Assembly: GCA_021234155.1 (NCBI GenBank)
Contig: JAJEKV010000075.1
Location: 930,001 to 994,000 of the forward strand
From: Isoetes taiwanensis
Taxonomy: Eukaryota; Streptophyta; Lycopodiopsida; Isoetales; Isoetaceae
DNA: 64,000 bases
Reading direction: 5' to 3'
Part shown: one piece after another, positions 32,301 through 44,080 of the stretch
How positions within the stretch are numbered: the first letter of the stretch is position 1
Layout of the letters: each line of letters opens with the position of its first letter
Notes under the pieces: model-generated
The model's database searches: none
Seen by the model: only the letters and a program-made list of their open reading frames with translations
Told to the model about the DNA's origin: nothing
Position numbers and translations under genes: made by a program

Positions 32301-33325
32301 AATAGAAACAAACTAGACTGACGCCACTGGGGCAAACAGAAACCCCACCTTTGATGTGCCATGGCGTTGCAATAAGAACAGAAAAATCAGGACTATTATG
32401 GCAATCACCACCACTATATCTGCATATCAAACTTATCAAAATAGACCACTGAACTATAGAACATAGCAAAGAAACAATCTGCAAGCACTCACGCAACAGA
32501 AATTGTAAGCAAGCTCATAGCCTCAGTAGAACATTTAATAAATTAAGACACCCTTAGCGGGACAAAACTCCAGTTTGAAATAGGCAATGCTTCAGATTCT
32601 TACCTTTTAGACCACTCCTGCTGCCAGAACTGCAAGATATTGTAAAGAAGAATCCATGAGTGCGAAAATCCATGGCCTCTTCCGGCCCTGTGTTTCACTA
32701 CGAACACAACTAAGGATAAAAATACAAGCTTGAAAATTAGAAATTACAACAAAAAAGAAAATGGCAGAAGCTGAATAGAACAAATAGAGCTATGTTTTGC
32801 ATAAAATCAGAAGCCTTGTAGACTAGCTGCTATAAGCAAGATCAAGTACTCAGTCATAAACTCGAAACCACCATCATAAATCAGACCAGAGGCCCAAATC
32901 GACCACCTACGGATCTCTCCTTCCTGCCTTGCTCCCTTCACGTTCAAAGCCGGAAGTATGGACTTTCGACCGCATGAGAACTCGACCGTAGACCGTCGAC
33001 TCACCCCAAAAAAAAACCCTAAACGTTCACGCAGTTGGTTCATACGTGACCATTAGGTGAACCCCCCTTGCATCTGCCTTACACCTGTGATGATAATAAC
33101 ACTCTCTGTAGTATGTAAACTGCCTCTATGTCATGTGCATGCTAGTAGTCTCCAAAAACCAGAATAAAATGTACATCTGATAAGTACTTTTGCAGAACTC
33201 ATAAGCCCACTGGATCTCTGAGACAGGGAACTCTTCAAGCCTCGGGAATATTCTCTCATGAATTTTAGACTTCCAATAGAAATCTTGGAATGCATTGACC
33301 TGTGTATTAATCTTCACTTAGATCA
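32300..33325. other. region between transporter pseudogene and LINE
   Basis: Upstream parts of the potassium transporter pseudogene may lie here but I cannot align them. The 3' untranslated end of the LINE should fall at about 33.0-33.3 kb; no poly(A) tail in the LINE orientation is evident. Confidence 0.35.
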
Positions 33326-33328
33326 AAG

Positions 33329-36300
33329 CTAGTGTCCAAGTCCCTCTTGCAGAAGTCCAGATATTCTAGCACAATCATAGAAAATGCTGCTGTTAGTATT
33401 GGAACAATGCAATTGAAATAAATTAAATTTTCCATAAAATCTTCCAATGTTAGTCCATTTTCCATCGAGAGAATCATTCTGCCCTTTTTGGACAGTGGCA
33501 GTACTTTGCAATTCATGGATGATATTTATTTTAATCCAAAAGATAGACATTTGATGATTCCCATACAAACACCTGTTCCTGTGCTTCCAAATATTCCAGA
33601 GAATAATGTGAAGAATAGTATTGTAAAAAACATCATTGGTTAGGAAATAATCAATGAAGGAATTTTCTTTTTTAACATTGAATTTATTCTCACACCATTC
33701 CCATAAACCTTCCAATTTCTTGCAGTGAAAGATATGAATCATAGTCTCCACAGAGTCTTGACATAAAGCACATATTGAAGAAATTGGGGCCATACCCTTT
33801 TTAAGTCTGCTAGGATTGTATAATTTAGCCACAGATTCCAAATTAGGCAAACTCTTATTTGCCATTAACCAAATAAAGTAGGAGATCTTAGGAGAGCATA
33901 GGGAAAGCCAGATATTCTTGCAGAGATTGGAATCTTGCTCCTCATTAATGTTCCAATAGTGCTTAGCTTTAGAAGGTTTACCATTATTAGCTAGCAGGCT
34001 GTATACTGCCGAGACCTTGTAGATAGGCTTATTTCCACAAATCCAGTCCCTAGGAAGGTTATTGGTACCTAGATTAAAATTAGCTAAGACAGCTTTGATA
34101 GATCTAAAGAGCTTTTTATCAGATATAGTACCATTCACTTTCCTTTTCAAAGCAGTCCAAGAGGTCCATCTATTATCAGTGATAAGATCTCCAATGGTAT
34201 TAATTCCAGCAGATTTCCATTTTTTATATATTCTAGGATGCTTGAAGGCAAGAGGTGTGCTCCTAGAATTTGACAGGGTAGAGTTCCAGAAAATGGAGGT
34301 TTGAAGGCTAAAACTGCAAACACCCTGATGTTCAAAGCAACCAGATATTTTATTCCAGGCAATGATGATGTTCCTCATGATTGGGGAGATATCTGGAGCA
34401 GGCTGGATTGGAAAGAAGGCAGATGAAGGAAAAAAGTGCTCAAGAGAAGGGTGACCTTTGAATTTACATTTATCCAACCAATACTTGATGAAGACAGTAG
34501 CTGGGTTTTTATTATGAAAAAGGGCTTTCCAAATATATTTGCCTACTAATGCTGAGCCCTGTAAGAAGAGATTTTTACACCCGATTCCACCTTTGGATTT
34601 TGGATTAGTAAGATAATTCCAATTTATAAGATGTTTCTTACTCCAAATAAAATTTCTCACAATCTTCTCAAGCTGCAAGTATATTGATTTAGGTGCAAGC
34701 AAAGCTGAGGAAAAGTAGATGTGAGAGCTTGCAATGACATTATTTGCAATTAAAGTTCTGCCTGCCATGGAAAGACAACTGCCATAGTAATTCAGCTTCC
34801 TCTTGATATTAGCAATGATAGGATTCCATAATCCCTTAATGTTATTGTCCAGAGACAGAGGTAACCCCAAAAGTTTAGAAGCTTGAGAAGAATTAATGCA
34901 ATTAATCCCACGTATAGATTGTTGACCTGTCTCCCCTATGATGCTACACTTATTAAGGTTGAGAGAGATCCCAGAGGCTGCACTGAAGGCTCTAATAATT
35001 TCAAGATATGAAGAGATATTAGAGACATCATTATGAAGGAAACTAAAGGAGTCATCTGCATATTGCAAGATATTCAAGTTTGTTGAATTATCTGGAAGGA
35101 TTAGACCCTTTATTTTCCCTAAACTTTGCTGGTGATTAATCACTCGAGAAAGAACCTCAGTCACTGCAATAAAAATGTATGGTGCTAGAGGGCAACCTTG
35201 TCTTACCCCTCTGGCCAAAGGGAAAAAAGTGGTTGGGGAACCATTTATCAGCACAGAGGATTGAGATCGAGAGTTCAATCCAAGAATCAATTTAATAAAT
35301 TTATCTGTGAATCCAAGATAGTTCAGAGCAAAGCTGATAAACTTCCAGTGAACAGTGTCAAAGGCTTTTGAGAAGTCTAATTTCAATAGAACACAATTTT
35401 GGTTGGTATACTTACTCCAATGAAGCCCTTCAACAGCAGCAATGTAATTGCCAAGAATGTACCTATTTGGCAAAAAGACAGATTGAGAAGGGCTAATAAC
35501 ATTCTGGAGATGATCCTTAACTCTATTGGCAATTATTTTAGCACATACTTTGTAGGAAGTGTTGGTTAGAGATATTGGCCTCCAGTCTGCAAAAGATGTA
35601 GGATCCTCCTTTTTTGGAATTAGAGAAATAAGACCAGCAGAGATAGCTGGGTGAAGATGATTTGATAGCCAGAATCCATGAATCATTCTAGAAAAATCAC
35701 ATTTGATAGTATCCCAGAAGTATAAATAAAAATCAGAAGGAAACCCATCTGGTCCAGGGCTTTTCCCCTTGGCTAAAGAAGATAAGGTTTTAAAAATCTC
35801 ATCAACATTGGGAGGAAAAGATAGATTGGAATCCATGGATACATTTTCAACTGAGTGTTGACAAGTAGGAATATTCTTAACCATATCATAAAAAATATTG
35901 GCCCTGTTTATAGAGTTAGAATCACCATATTGTTGGGAGAATAATTCAGCATACTTACTGTTGAAGAATCCGGAGATGTCAGAATGATTGTCAAGAATGG
36001 TATTGTCATCTGAGGTAACTTTATAGATATTTGATTTCATGAGCTTGCTTCTGGCCACTCTAAAAAATAACTTTGAGTTTCCCTTGTCCAGATTGGCATG
36101 ATATTTGAGTTTACAGGAGATAGCAGCACCCTTAGCTTCAAATTCCTCAATTGATTTAATGGAGTTTTCCAGATTTCCCTCCAAAAGGTGTAAATTAGGA
36201 TTCAATGGATCAACTTGCAGCTGCAATCTGACATTTTAAATATCCTGCAGATATTTATTCTTCTCTGCATTCTTTTGAGCCTGGTGATTTTTGGCCCAAC

Positions 36301-37184
36301 TCTTAATCCACCCCTTAGCAGCTTTAATATTAGCATAGAATTCCCTCATAGATGTAAGATTGTTTAGGCCAACCCTTGGTAGATTGGAGTAGAACGAAAT
36401 GAATTCCGCACAAAAGGCCTCAGATTTCAAAAGAGAACAGTTGAATTTGAAGGGAACATTGCCCTGTCTCTTAATCAGATTATCATGCTTTATGGATAAG
36501 AATTGAGGCTGATGGTCAGAAATCGAAGTACATTCATCACTCGTAACCAGACAGTTGTCCCAAAAGCCATTAGTTAAGTTGGTTGTCTAAGGCACAAAAA
36601 ACTCTTTTACTGCCCTCTTGTTTGTTGCTCCAGGTAAATTTAGCAGTTGAAGAAGGGATATGATGTAAGAGATGATTGTCAATGAGATTTTCCCAGGAGA
36701 TTTTTTCACTAGAGGAAAGGTTGAGCTGTTTACCCACCTTGAGATCCCAGGATGGGGTATTATTAAAATCTCCCCCCAAAATCCAAGTTGAATTGCCATG
36801 GTTTGACAGCCAACTGTCTATATTTGACCACATAGATTCTCTAACTCTTGAGTCTGTAGATGCATAGATATTAATGATGCCAAAATTATTCTCAGAAGAG
36901 GAGAAAGTAACAGCCTGCCAAGAGTTGCAGGGGCTATTGTATATTGAGGTATGTTTAAGGTTTTTCCAGATAATACATAAACCCCCCGAGGTACCTGTAG
37001 CTTCAATCCAGATAGATGCACAGCCTGGAGATATCCAATCAGCCAAATTGGAACATTCAAATTGGGGTAATCTCAGTTCCTGAAGCATGATAATGTCAGC
37101 ATTATACTGTCTAATTTGGGCAATGGCTCTTCTTCTTTTAAGAGGGCCTTTTATACCCCTTAGATTCCAGGACAAGATCTTCAT
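33329..37184 (-). pseudogene. LINE ORF2 (endonuclease-reverse transcriptase), two lesions
   Basis: The start is the ATG at 37184 (MKILSWNLRGIKGP). An apurinic-type endonuclease domain runs from 37184 to about 36560 (MLQELRL, WILGGDFNNTP); a frameshift near 36575 moves the reading to the frame of 36430-36238. One in-frame stop at 36236-36238 follows, and the frame is then open from 36226 to 33329 (965 codons). RT blocks are GKSPGPDGFPSDFYLYFW, DWRPISLTNTSYKVCAKIIA, LLKLDFSKAFDTVHW (catalytic Asp), RGVRQGCPLAPYIF and ILQYADDS (catalytic YADD). The C-terminal part has a zf-RVT-like Cys/His segment (CALCQDSVETMIHIFHC). The protein nicks target DNA and reverse-transcribes the LINE RNA; this copy is inactive unless the lesions are bypassed. 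Confidence 0.9.
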
Positions 37185-37216
37185 GAGAGAGCTATAAAAA
37201 GAAGAACCAGCTAAGA

Positions 37217-39910
37217 TCAATGATTCCTTAGTTTTTTCTTCTGCCTAGTATTGGCTGCAGGGGTTTCAGATAGGATGTGGCCTTTCTTATGTTTAACCTT
37301 TTTTCCCTTTTTATGTTTCTCAGGCAAAGTAGAATTTGAAGAGTCAGCCTTAATCCCCTCAGATTTATGAAGAAAAGAATCATCTTCCCAGTTAACTTCG
37401 GTAAAAGCAATAGGAGCAGAGTTTTCTTTATCATTATTTGGATCCACTAAGGAGTGAGCACATTCCCAGAATTTAGAATTACAACATTCATAATTTAATA
37501 AGGAATTAGATATTAAATTTTCTGGGTTTAGAGTTTTGGGATCTTGCCTGGAAGAAAGTTGCTCCAAGTCCACTTGAGATGCATTCAGTGCTTGATCTTG
37601 TAGAACTTTATCTTGCACAGACTTGTTGAGCTGAGCATCTATACTTATGATCAGATCTGAATCATGAATATTATTCCTCACTGTATCTGTATTCCTACAA
37701 TTCCCTATACTGTTGACCATACAGTCCATCTCCAAAATGTTATGAGTTCTGAGACCACTGCTTTCTTGGGAGTTGTCCTGAGAGTCCTTGATGACCAAAT
37801 CATATAAGTTCAAATCCTTTTGAAGCTCTGCTATCTGGTCTGCAATTACTGGGGATAGGCCACCAAAGTTATCAGGGGAAAGTGGCAAAGGATTTGTGTG
37901 TGGAGATAGGTCAATTAGGTCAATTAGGTCCGGTTCATGAATGATTGAGGGAGGAGGTTCAATGGATGAAGGGACAAAGGTAATTGGCTCCAATGTGTCT
38001 GCACAAAAATCCTCAGATAAGTCAGTAAGAATATTAAAACTATTTGAACAATAGACCTTTGAAGAAGTCTCATTGGTTGAGTTGGTCAAAATATCTTGTT
38101 GAGTTGATGAAGATATATCCTGTGTTGGTGGGGCTTGCAAGTCAGAAGTCAAACGTAATTTTGAGCCTAGATGCTCATTTTCCCTGTTCTGCTCAATGTT
38201 TTGCTTAATATTATCACTTTCCTTAGCTTTTGAGCTAAGGTGCTCAGTTTTTTTGTTCTGCACATAACTTTCTTCTGGACTTTCCTTATCTATAATTAAT
38301 GAAATCTCATTTCCAATGGATATAGCTTTTGCTGTGTTTTTGTCATTGCCAGTCTTATCTTTGTAAACTGGATTTCCACTGTGCTTGCCTTTAACCTTTG
38401 AATATGGACCAGTACTTGAGTGTATGACAATCCCTTTATTATGCTGATTATGAGGCAAGATATCTTTACTGAATTCCAAGATGGAATTCAAAGTATTATG
38501 CAGATCATCAGTGCTTGGAACCAGTGGAGCCTTCCCCTTTGCAAGTGATCTGTCTTGATAAGCTCTGGCCACCTGAACTGGTCCTTTCAACTTAAAGTTC
38601 TCAATGGGGACAGGCTTGTTGGTGAGAGAGTCCATATTGCCCCTGTTTAATATTTTAATTTTACCTGAAGGCTGAGACAGAGATGAATAACCGGAGTAAC
38701 CAGATGAAAAATTATGAGCTTGAGATTGATCAATATTTGATGCCAATTTTCCTTGGGCCATTGCCTTTTTTTTTGTATTCTCTTCTAGCTACCATTGACA
38801 TTGACTTTCCAAGAGTTGTTTATGTCTGCAGTCTTCTTGTCTTGAATCATCAAATGTTGAGCTTGTATGTCAGAGGCCTGGACTGAGTGTCTATTCCTGA
38901 GGTCTGTGTAATCTCCCTGTTCCTTTTCTACTGATATTGAGCACTTAGAACAAGCAAAATGCCTAGAGTTGCAAGCCTGGCAGAGATTTGGTAGACCTAC
39001 CCACCTTAATTGAATAGATGCTTTAGATCCAAAGAAGTCAATGAAAGGAATGGCTGTTGGAATGGGCTTAGAGAAGTCAATTTGAACATAACATCTCGGT
39101 GGTTTAAAGGAAGAGAATTCTGTTGCAATGTAAGTTCCAATAGAATTGAAGATTTGTGAAAAACACTCTTCATGCCAGTAAATTGGGCTGAGGTCATCCA
39201 TTTGCACATGAGCAACACAAAGCTTTTCGAAATCAGGAAGAGAGAGAGTAGGACTCCATTTAAGAAAGTTTAACTGGAATGTATCACAGGTGAGTCGACC
39301 AGTCTTGAGAAAGAAATTGGCAGTTCTAGAGGATCCACACTCTATCATGATGTAGGGAAAGTTTAGCCAGAAAATGGAGTTAATGATAATCCCTTTGTGA
39401 AGCTTTAAAAGCTGATCCCACAATCTCTCAATTTTCAACCCAACTTTGTCAACCCTAACCACTACAGCAGAGTTTTACAATGACTGAATTCTTGAAGCAA
39501 TGACAGAGGAATGAAGCTTAATACCTTTGAACAGAGGGCGGGGTATCAGCTTTCATTCGATCCAAATTTCTTCCGAGATCTTGATCAGTCAGCACTTCAA
39601 CAATTGGCCTTTGGGGTCCATTACGAATGGGAATGCCATTTGCATCAAGGGCTGGGACGCCATTGTATCCAGGATCCTTCGAAAGATCATCCCATATAGG
39701 AGTGGAGCGATCAAGGTGATACATTCCTTTAAGTAGGCTGCCAGAGTCAGAGAAATCCCCAAATTTAATAAAGGAAGAAGGATTTTCATGGAAATTACTT
39801 AACTGGGAAAGAAGATCGGCTCGATCGCTGGCGGGCAGGAGCATAAATTGGTGCAGAAGAGGGATGGAGTTAAACTTTAGGGTTTTTGCAGAGGGATTTT
39901 TTGAGATCAT
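37217..39910 (-). pseudogene. LINE ORF1 (DUF4283 and zinc-knuckle type), broken
   Basis: Three open segments make up one ORF1-like protein. The first, 39910-39518, starts MISKNPSAKTLKF. The second, 39462-38785, resembles the plant DUF4283 nucleic-acid-binding domain followed by a CX2C...C zinc knuckle (WVGLPNLCQACNSRHFACSKC). The third, 38761-37217, is a Ser/Asn/Lys-rich low-complexity tail of 514 codons ending in a basic stretch (KGKKVKHKKGH). Stops separate segments two and three in both relevant frames (38785-38787 and 38789-38791), beside a run of nine A. ORF1 would bind element RNA. It could alternatively be three separate ORFs, but family organisation favours one broken ORF. Confidence 0.75.
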
Positions 39911-40435
39911 AAAAGGGCCTTCTAAGAATTGCTGACTAAGCTATATGAACTACCAATCAGAAAACAGAACTGGTAATCCAGTCAGCAAAACAGTTATAAC
40001 TAACTCATTGGATCACATTTTCTAGCATAAGTGTTGATAGAAAAGTCCAAATGAGCTCCTGTTTGGTGCAATAGATAGATCTCATTGAGATCTTTCCAAT
40101 CTTGGGTGGCTTGCATATCTTTTACCCCCGTAGGATAGTAAAAACTTGTAAAAACAATATTTTTTGGAGTTTTGACAATCATAAGTGGTTAAAATATGTG
40201 CAAAGCACCTAAGGTTGGAAAGATCTCAATGAGATCTATCTATTGCACTAAATGAGAACTCATTTGGACTTTTCTATCAATAGTTATGCTAGAAAATGTG
40301 ATCCAGTGAGTTAGTTATAACAGTTTTGCTGACTGGTCCCGTCAAGCTCTGATTTCTGATTGGTAGTTCATTTATCTTCATTTGGCTTAGTTGGCATGTT
40401 TTGAAGGCCCTTTTTTAATCTCAAAAAAACCCTAA
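39880..40435. repeat. 0.55-kb palindrome made of two LINE 5' ends head to head
   Basis: The left arm (about 39880-40130) and right arm (about 40188-40435) are reverse complements with roughly 85% identity by eye; long shared words include 'aatagatagatctcattgag' and 'ggatcacattttctagcata'. The loop is about 57 bp. The left arm includes the 5' untranslated region and first codons of the LINE at 33-39.9 kb; in the right arm the ATG is lost. The simplest reading is a second truncated LINE copy inserted in the opposite direction. Confidence 0.85.
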
Positions 40436-41455
40436 TGTAAGGCGAATTCTAGGGAAAATTTTCTAGTCGCCATGGAGTATACCGAATAAGCAAGTTTCAC
40501 TCAAAAGGTGACCCAGATGGGATGCAGACTCTAGTAGCTCGAGTTTACCCAACAACCCCCTTGACACCATGGTGGACCAAACCCTCAATGCTTCGGGAAG
40601 TTCCTCAGGGGAATGGGAGTCGGCACCTTCACAAGAAGAAGTGGCCCAAGAGGAGCGAACAGGGAGAGCAAACCAAGGAGGTAGAGGAATAAGCACACCT
40701 AAGGATAGAAGGTAAGAGAAGGGGAGGAGGACATGAAAAACCGCCAAACGGCAGGAAGATCGGCGAGTGCAATAATAGTACGAGAGCCAGAGTAAAAAGT
40801 ACCCCAACATGAGGAGGAGGCCGCAAAGCAAGCGGCAAGGCTACCAATTCTAGTATGCCCAAAGAAGTAGAAATCGACGAAGATTATGTGATAGGGAAGA
40901 ACCCCTTCAAGTTGAAGCATGATATCGAGTAGGAGAAGAAGGAAGTATAGATGGAATACATGCAGTGATGGACAGTTTATAATTCACAATCCTATAAGCA
41001 GAAAGTTCCCAAGTTCATCCAAAGCAGTAGATCAAGATATAGCCTCGACAATCCACATTCTCGACTTGAAGCCACACGGCCCAAACTTGAAGCACAACTT
41101 CCGCCACAACCCAAACTCAAAGCACAACTGGCTTCTTCAAGAAATTTGGCAATTTTAGCAGTGTACAAACCTCTCAATCTAGAGAAGCACCATTCAGAAG
41201 ATAGTCAAAAGTACAAGGCCGGCGTTAAGGTGATTCCAACGATTAGGAGATCTCACACAATTATAAATAGAATTTAGTATTTTTATAAGCTATGCTAGTT
41301 ATAAGTTGTAAAAAGACTATGCCAATTATAAGTTATAAATTGACATTTAAATGCTATCTAGCTCCCATAATGTTAATTCATGCAAAATTAGGGCTAGCAA
41401 TTCTGCATTGTGGGTTATGCAAGTTATGGTAGTTTTGGAGTTGTTAAGTAGGAGT
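40436..41455. other. region without recognised gene
   Basis: Short open stretches are present, for example plus-strand reading from about 40857 (MPKEVEIDEDYVIGKNPFKLK) interrupted by stops. The composition suggests decayed coding sequence but I cannot assign it to a family. Confidence 0.3.
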
Positions 41456-41620
41456 TTGCCAGTGTATACCCCATGCCAATGTGAGTGAGTTTGCCAGTTG
41501 TATACATCACCCATGCCAGAGTTTGCTAGTTATATCTATCCCATAATGATGTCGACTAAGTTTTGTACAGTTGTATACATCACCCATGCCATTGTATACC
41601 CCATGCCAATGTGAGTGAAA
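41456..41620. repeat. short repeats at the array re-entry point
   Basis: 'gtatacatcacccatgcca' occurs twice (about 41497 and 41571) and 'tataccccatgccaatgtga' twice (about 41464 and 41595), with variants between. They sit directly against the resumption of the 2.3-kb array at 41621. Confidence 0.7.
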
Positions 41621-42681
41621 GGCCGTACGTAACGGTCCATGCTCCGCTCTACATTGTCGATTGGAATTGATTCAGGGATAACGAACCAAAAGCGGGGATA
41701 TTCCTATCGGCCGATATCGTCTCCATTATTGGCCATGCCCTGGTGATCCCGGAGGAGGGGATCACAAGAGGACCCTCGCGAGGGATCTTGAAAGGAATAT
41801 TTCCACTGCCCGATATTATCTCCAGTATCGACCATGCATTGGCAATCTCAAAGGAGGGGATATTCCCATTGGCCGTTTTGAGCTTAGGGTGTATCCCCAT
41901 TAGCCAGCACCGGCAATTTCATGCAACAATTTCACAGTCCCAATTAAGACCACCATTCCTATTGCACATGTGCTGCATTTTAGCCAGTCCTGACAGAAAG
42001 AGAACAAACAAAATTAGGAACAAAACAAACAAAATCTTGCTAGAAGACAAACTCAGTTCTGATTTAGGGTATTCAGAAGCTTTCAAATCCATTTGAATTG
42101 GAGTTCCAGGCCCGTGCCATATCAACAAAATCAAAATTCGGTTGCAGAATGGAAACGCTACTCCGGTGCCTGTAACTTGCAAGGTGTCACAGGTACCGGC
42201 GATTTTTTAGCGTAATGGGAATGCACCCTTACACTTGAAAATGGACAAGGAATGTGAAACACCCCAAAATAGCAAGAGAAGGAAAAAAAGTGAGAAGGTT
42301 TCCAAATTATCTTTTTACTATGATTTTAGCAATAGTGGAGTGAGAAAAGGGGGTTTGAATTTTGGGTCTTGTTTTTTAGTGGTTTGCATTTAGAAATGAG
42401 CATGCCTTCCTTTTTGAGGTCAGAACCCGATGAATTTGGATGGAGTTGCTTCACGAATTTGCTTTGTTGCAGATAATTTGAACGGAGTTGCTCTGATGCA
42501 GATAATTTTCTATGCGTGGTTAAATTTCAGTTGTTTCCTTGTTTGCTCGTTGATTGAAGCAAGCGGACAGCCTATGCGAAGAAATCAGACTTCATGTTTA
42601 CTGCGGGCTTCCTGCTTCAGGCGCAGATTATTTTCTTGGCCCAGGCTTATGTTCAAAAGCACACGGTGGGAGAGGTAGTAG
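41621..42681. repeat. array unit with internal deletion
   Basis: The unit resumes at GGCCGTACGTAACGG (41621) and follows the consensus until 'cattggccg' at about 41875. It then jumps to 'ttttgagcttagggtg', a deletion of roughly 500 bp that removes the rest of the sub-repeats and the G-rich tract. It continues until the TIR element at 42682. Confidence 0.8.
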
Positions 42682-44080
42682 ATAGTTACCTGGAACGGGA
42701 ACTTTTTGGGAACTTTGACCCAAAATCTGGAACGGGAACGGGAACGGATGGGAACGGGAACGACTAACATTCAAATTTTTCAATTTTGAAAATGGATTTG
42801 AAGTTCCCTTTGCTTAAAGAACATCTTAGAACACTTAGAATTAAAAAATGTTTCAAGGGGAGTGAGTTGCAAGCCTAAACATGTATAGCTACCCCCCAAC
42901 AATAATATTAGAACTTTAAACAACATTTTCCCATTTAGAACGTATTTTTTTAAGTTAACATATTGTCATTTATCAAAACATACAAGTTGAAATGTCTATA
43001 AAGCATAAAGAACATGCAAGAGCTTATCAAGCAAGCAATATTAGAATTAGCAAGAGCAAATGAGCAGCAATGAGCAAATGTATGAGCAATAAGAAGCGAA
43101 AGAATCTAATGCATAAGAAAATACTTGTTGTTAGTGAGTATGGCTGGCTTAGTTAGTACTAAATCAGTGTTGAATCAGTGATAAGTAAAGATAAATTAAT
43201 AGATAGAGACTTGATTTATGCCTCTTGCTAACCTAGCATTAAGATCAAATAATGAATCGCGGGCAGATTAATGGTCTGGGACCTATGAATATCAAGATAA
43301 AAGATGGAATATCAAGACTAAATCGTAGGCCATATATCAAGCGAGATTGTTAAATAAAACTTAAATTTGCTAATAAAACTCAATAACCTTATTGGTCTGG
43401 TGGTCCTGAGTCAAAAGAGCCTTTTTTTAATCCAACCATGGCTGCAATATTTGCCTGCAATCCACGAGCTGAGGTCCTATGTCTTAGTGAAGCTTCTGTG
43501 CAACATGAATGCAAATGAAAACAGGCTGATCAATTGATAAGAAATACAAATGAAATGCAAATCAAATGAAATGCAAACCTTTGAGTGATAAGAGTCGGCA
43601 GCAGAGTAGCTCAGCAGGTAGAAGAGTCGGCAGCAGAGTGGGTAGAAAAGTCGGCAGCAGAGTACAGGTAGAAGAGCAGATAGGAGAGTCGGCAACAGAG
43701 CAGGCCTTCGATTCGATTCAACATTTGATTCAATAGAGCAGGCCTTCGATTTGATTCAACCTCTCCTTTGATGGCACGATGTTTTCTCCTCGCCTGGCAG
43801 ATGTTTTCTTTGACGGGCAGACTGGCAGAGGCGGGAAGAACAGCAACAACGTGGAAAAAAAGAAATTTTGTTCTTGAGTTTCTTGAATCATTTGAAAAAA
43901 TTGGGGGTTAACAATTTCTTTACCGGGAACTTGGTTCCCAGATAATGGGAACTAGTTCCGGAACTTAGTTCCCGGTAACAGGCCATATGGGAACATCCCC
44001 AAGAGTTCCCGGAACGCCCAACCCCGGGAACTAGTTCTAGAACAGGAACGAAGTTCGAAACTTAGTTCCCGGTAACTATG
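42682..44080. mobile_element. non-autonomous TIR element with 5-bp target duplication
   Basis: It is inserted into an array unit whose empty-site sequence is visible in the other copies. AGTAG is present on both sides (42677-42681 and 44081-44085), while other units have it once. Termini ATAGTTACC and GGTAACTAT are inverted repeats, followed inward by many GGAACGGGAAC / GTTCCCGG subterminal repeats. It is about 1.4 kb with no transposase. The subterminal repeats suggest a hAT-like element, but hAT normally makes 8-bp duplications, so the superfamily stays open. Confidence 0.8.
43594..43705. repeat. minisatellite inside the TIR element
   Basis: About four imperfect copies of AGAGTCGGCAGCAGAGT with GGTAGAA spacers (about 25-35 bp per unit). 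Confidence 0.7.

Larger units (their letters stand above)
33329..39910 (-). mobile_element. nearly full-length L1-type LINE
   Basis: Read right to left it contains ORF1 (39910-37217, broken) and ORF2 (37184-33329, endonuclease, reverse transcriptase, C-terminal zinc-binding region). The two are separated by 32 bases. Only about two lesions interrupt ORF2 over 3.8 kb, so it is young compared with other elements in the window. Its 5' end lies inside a palindrome (39880-40435). The 3' tail and target duplication could not be located. Confidence 0.9.

Noticed and set aside
40463-40831. Hydrophobic 122-codon reverse ORF
   Set aside because: Overlapped by two other frames of similar length, with no domain; probably antisense to decayed coding sequence.
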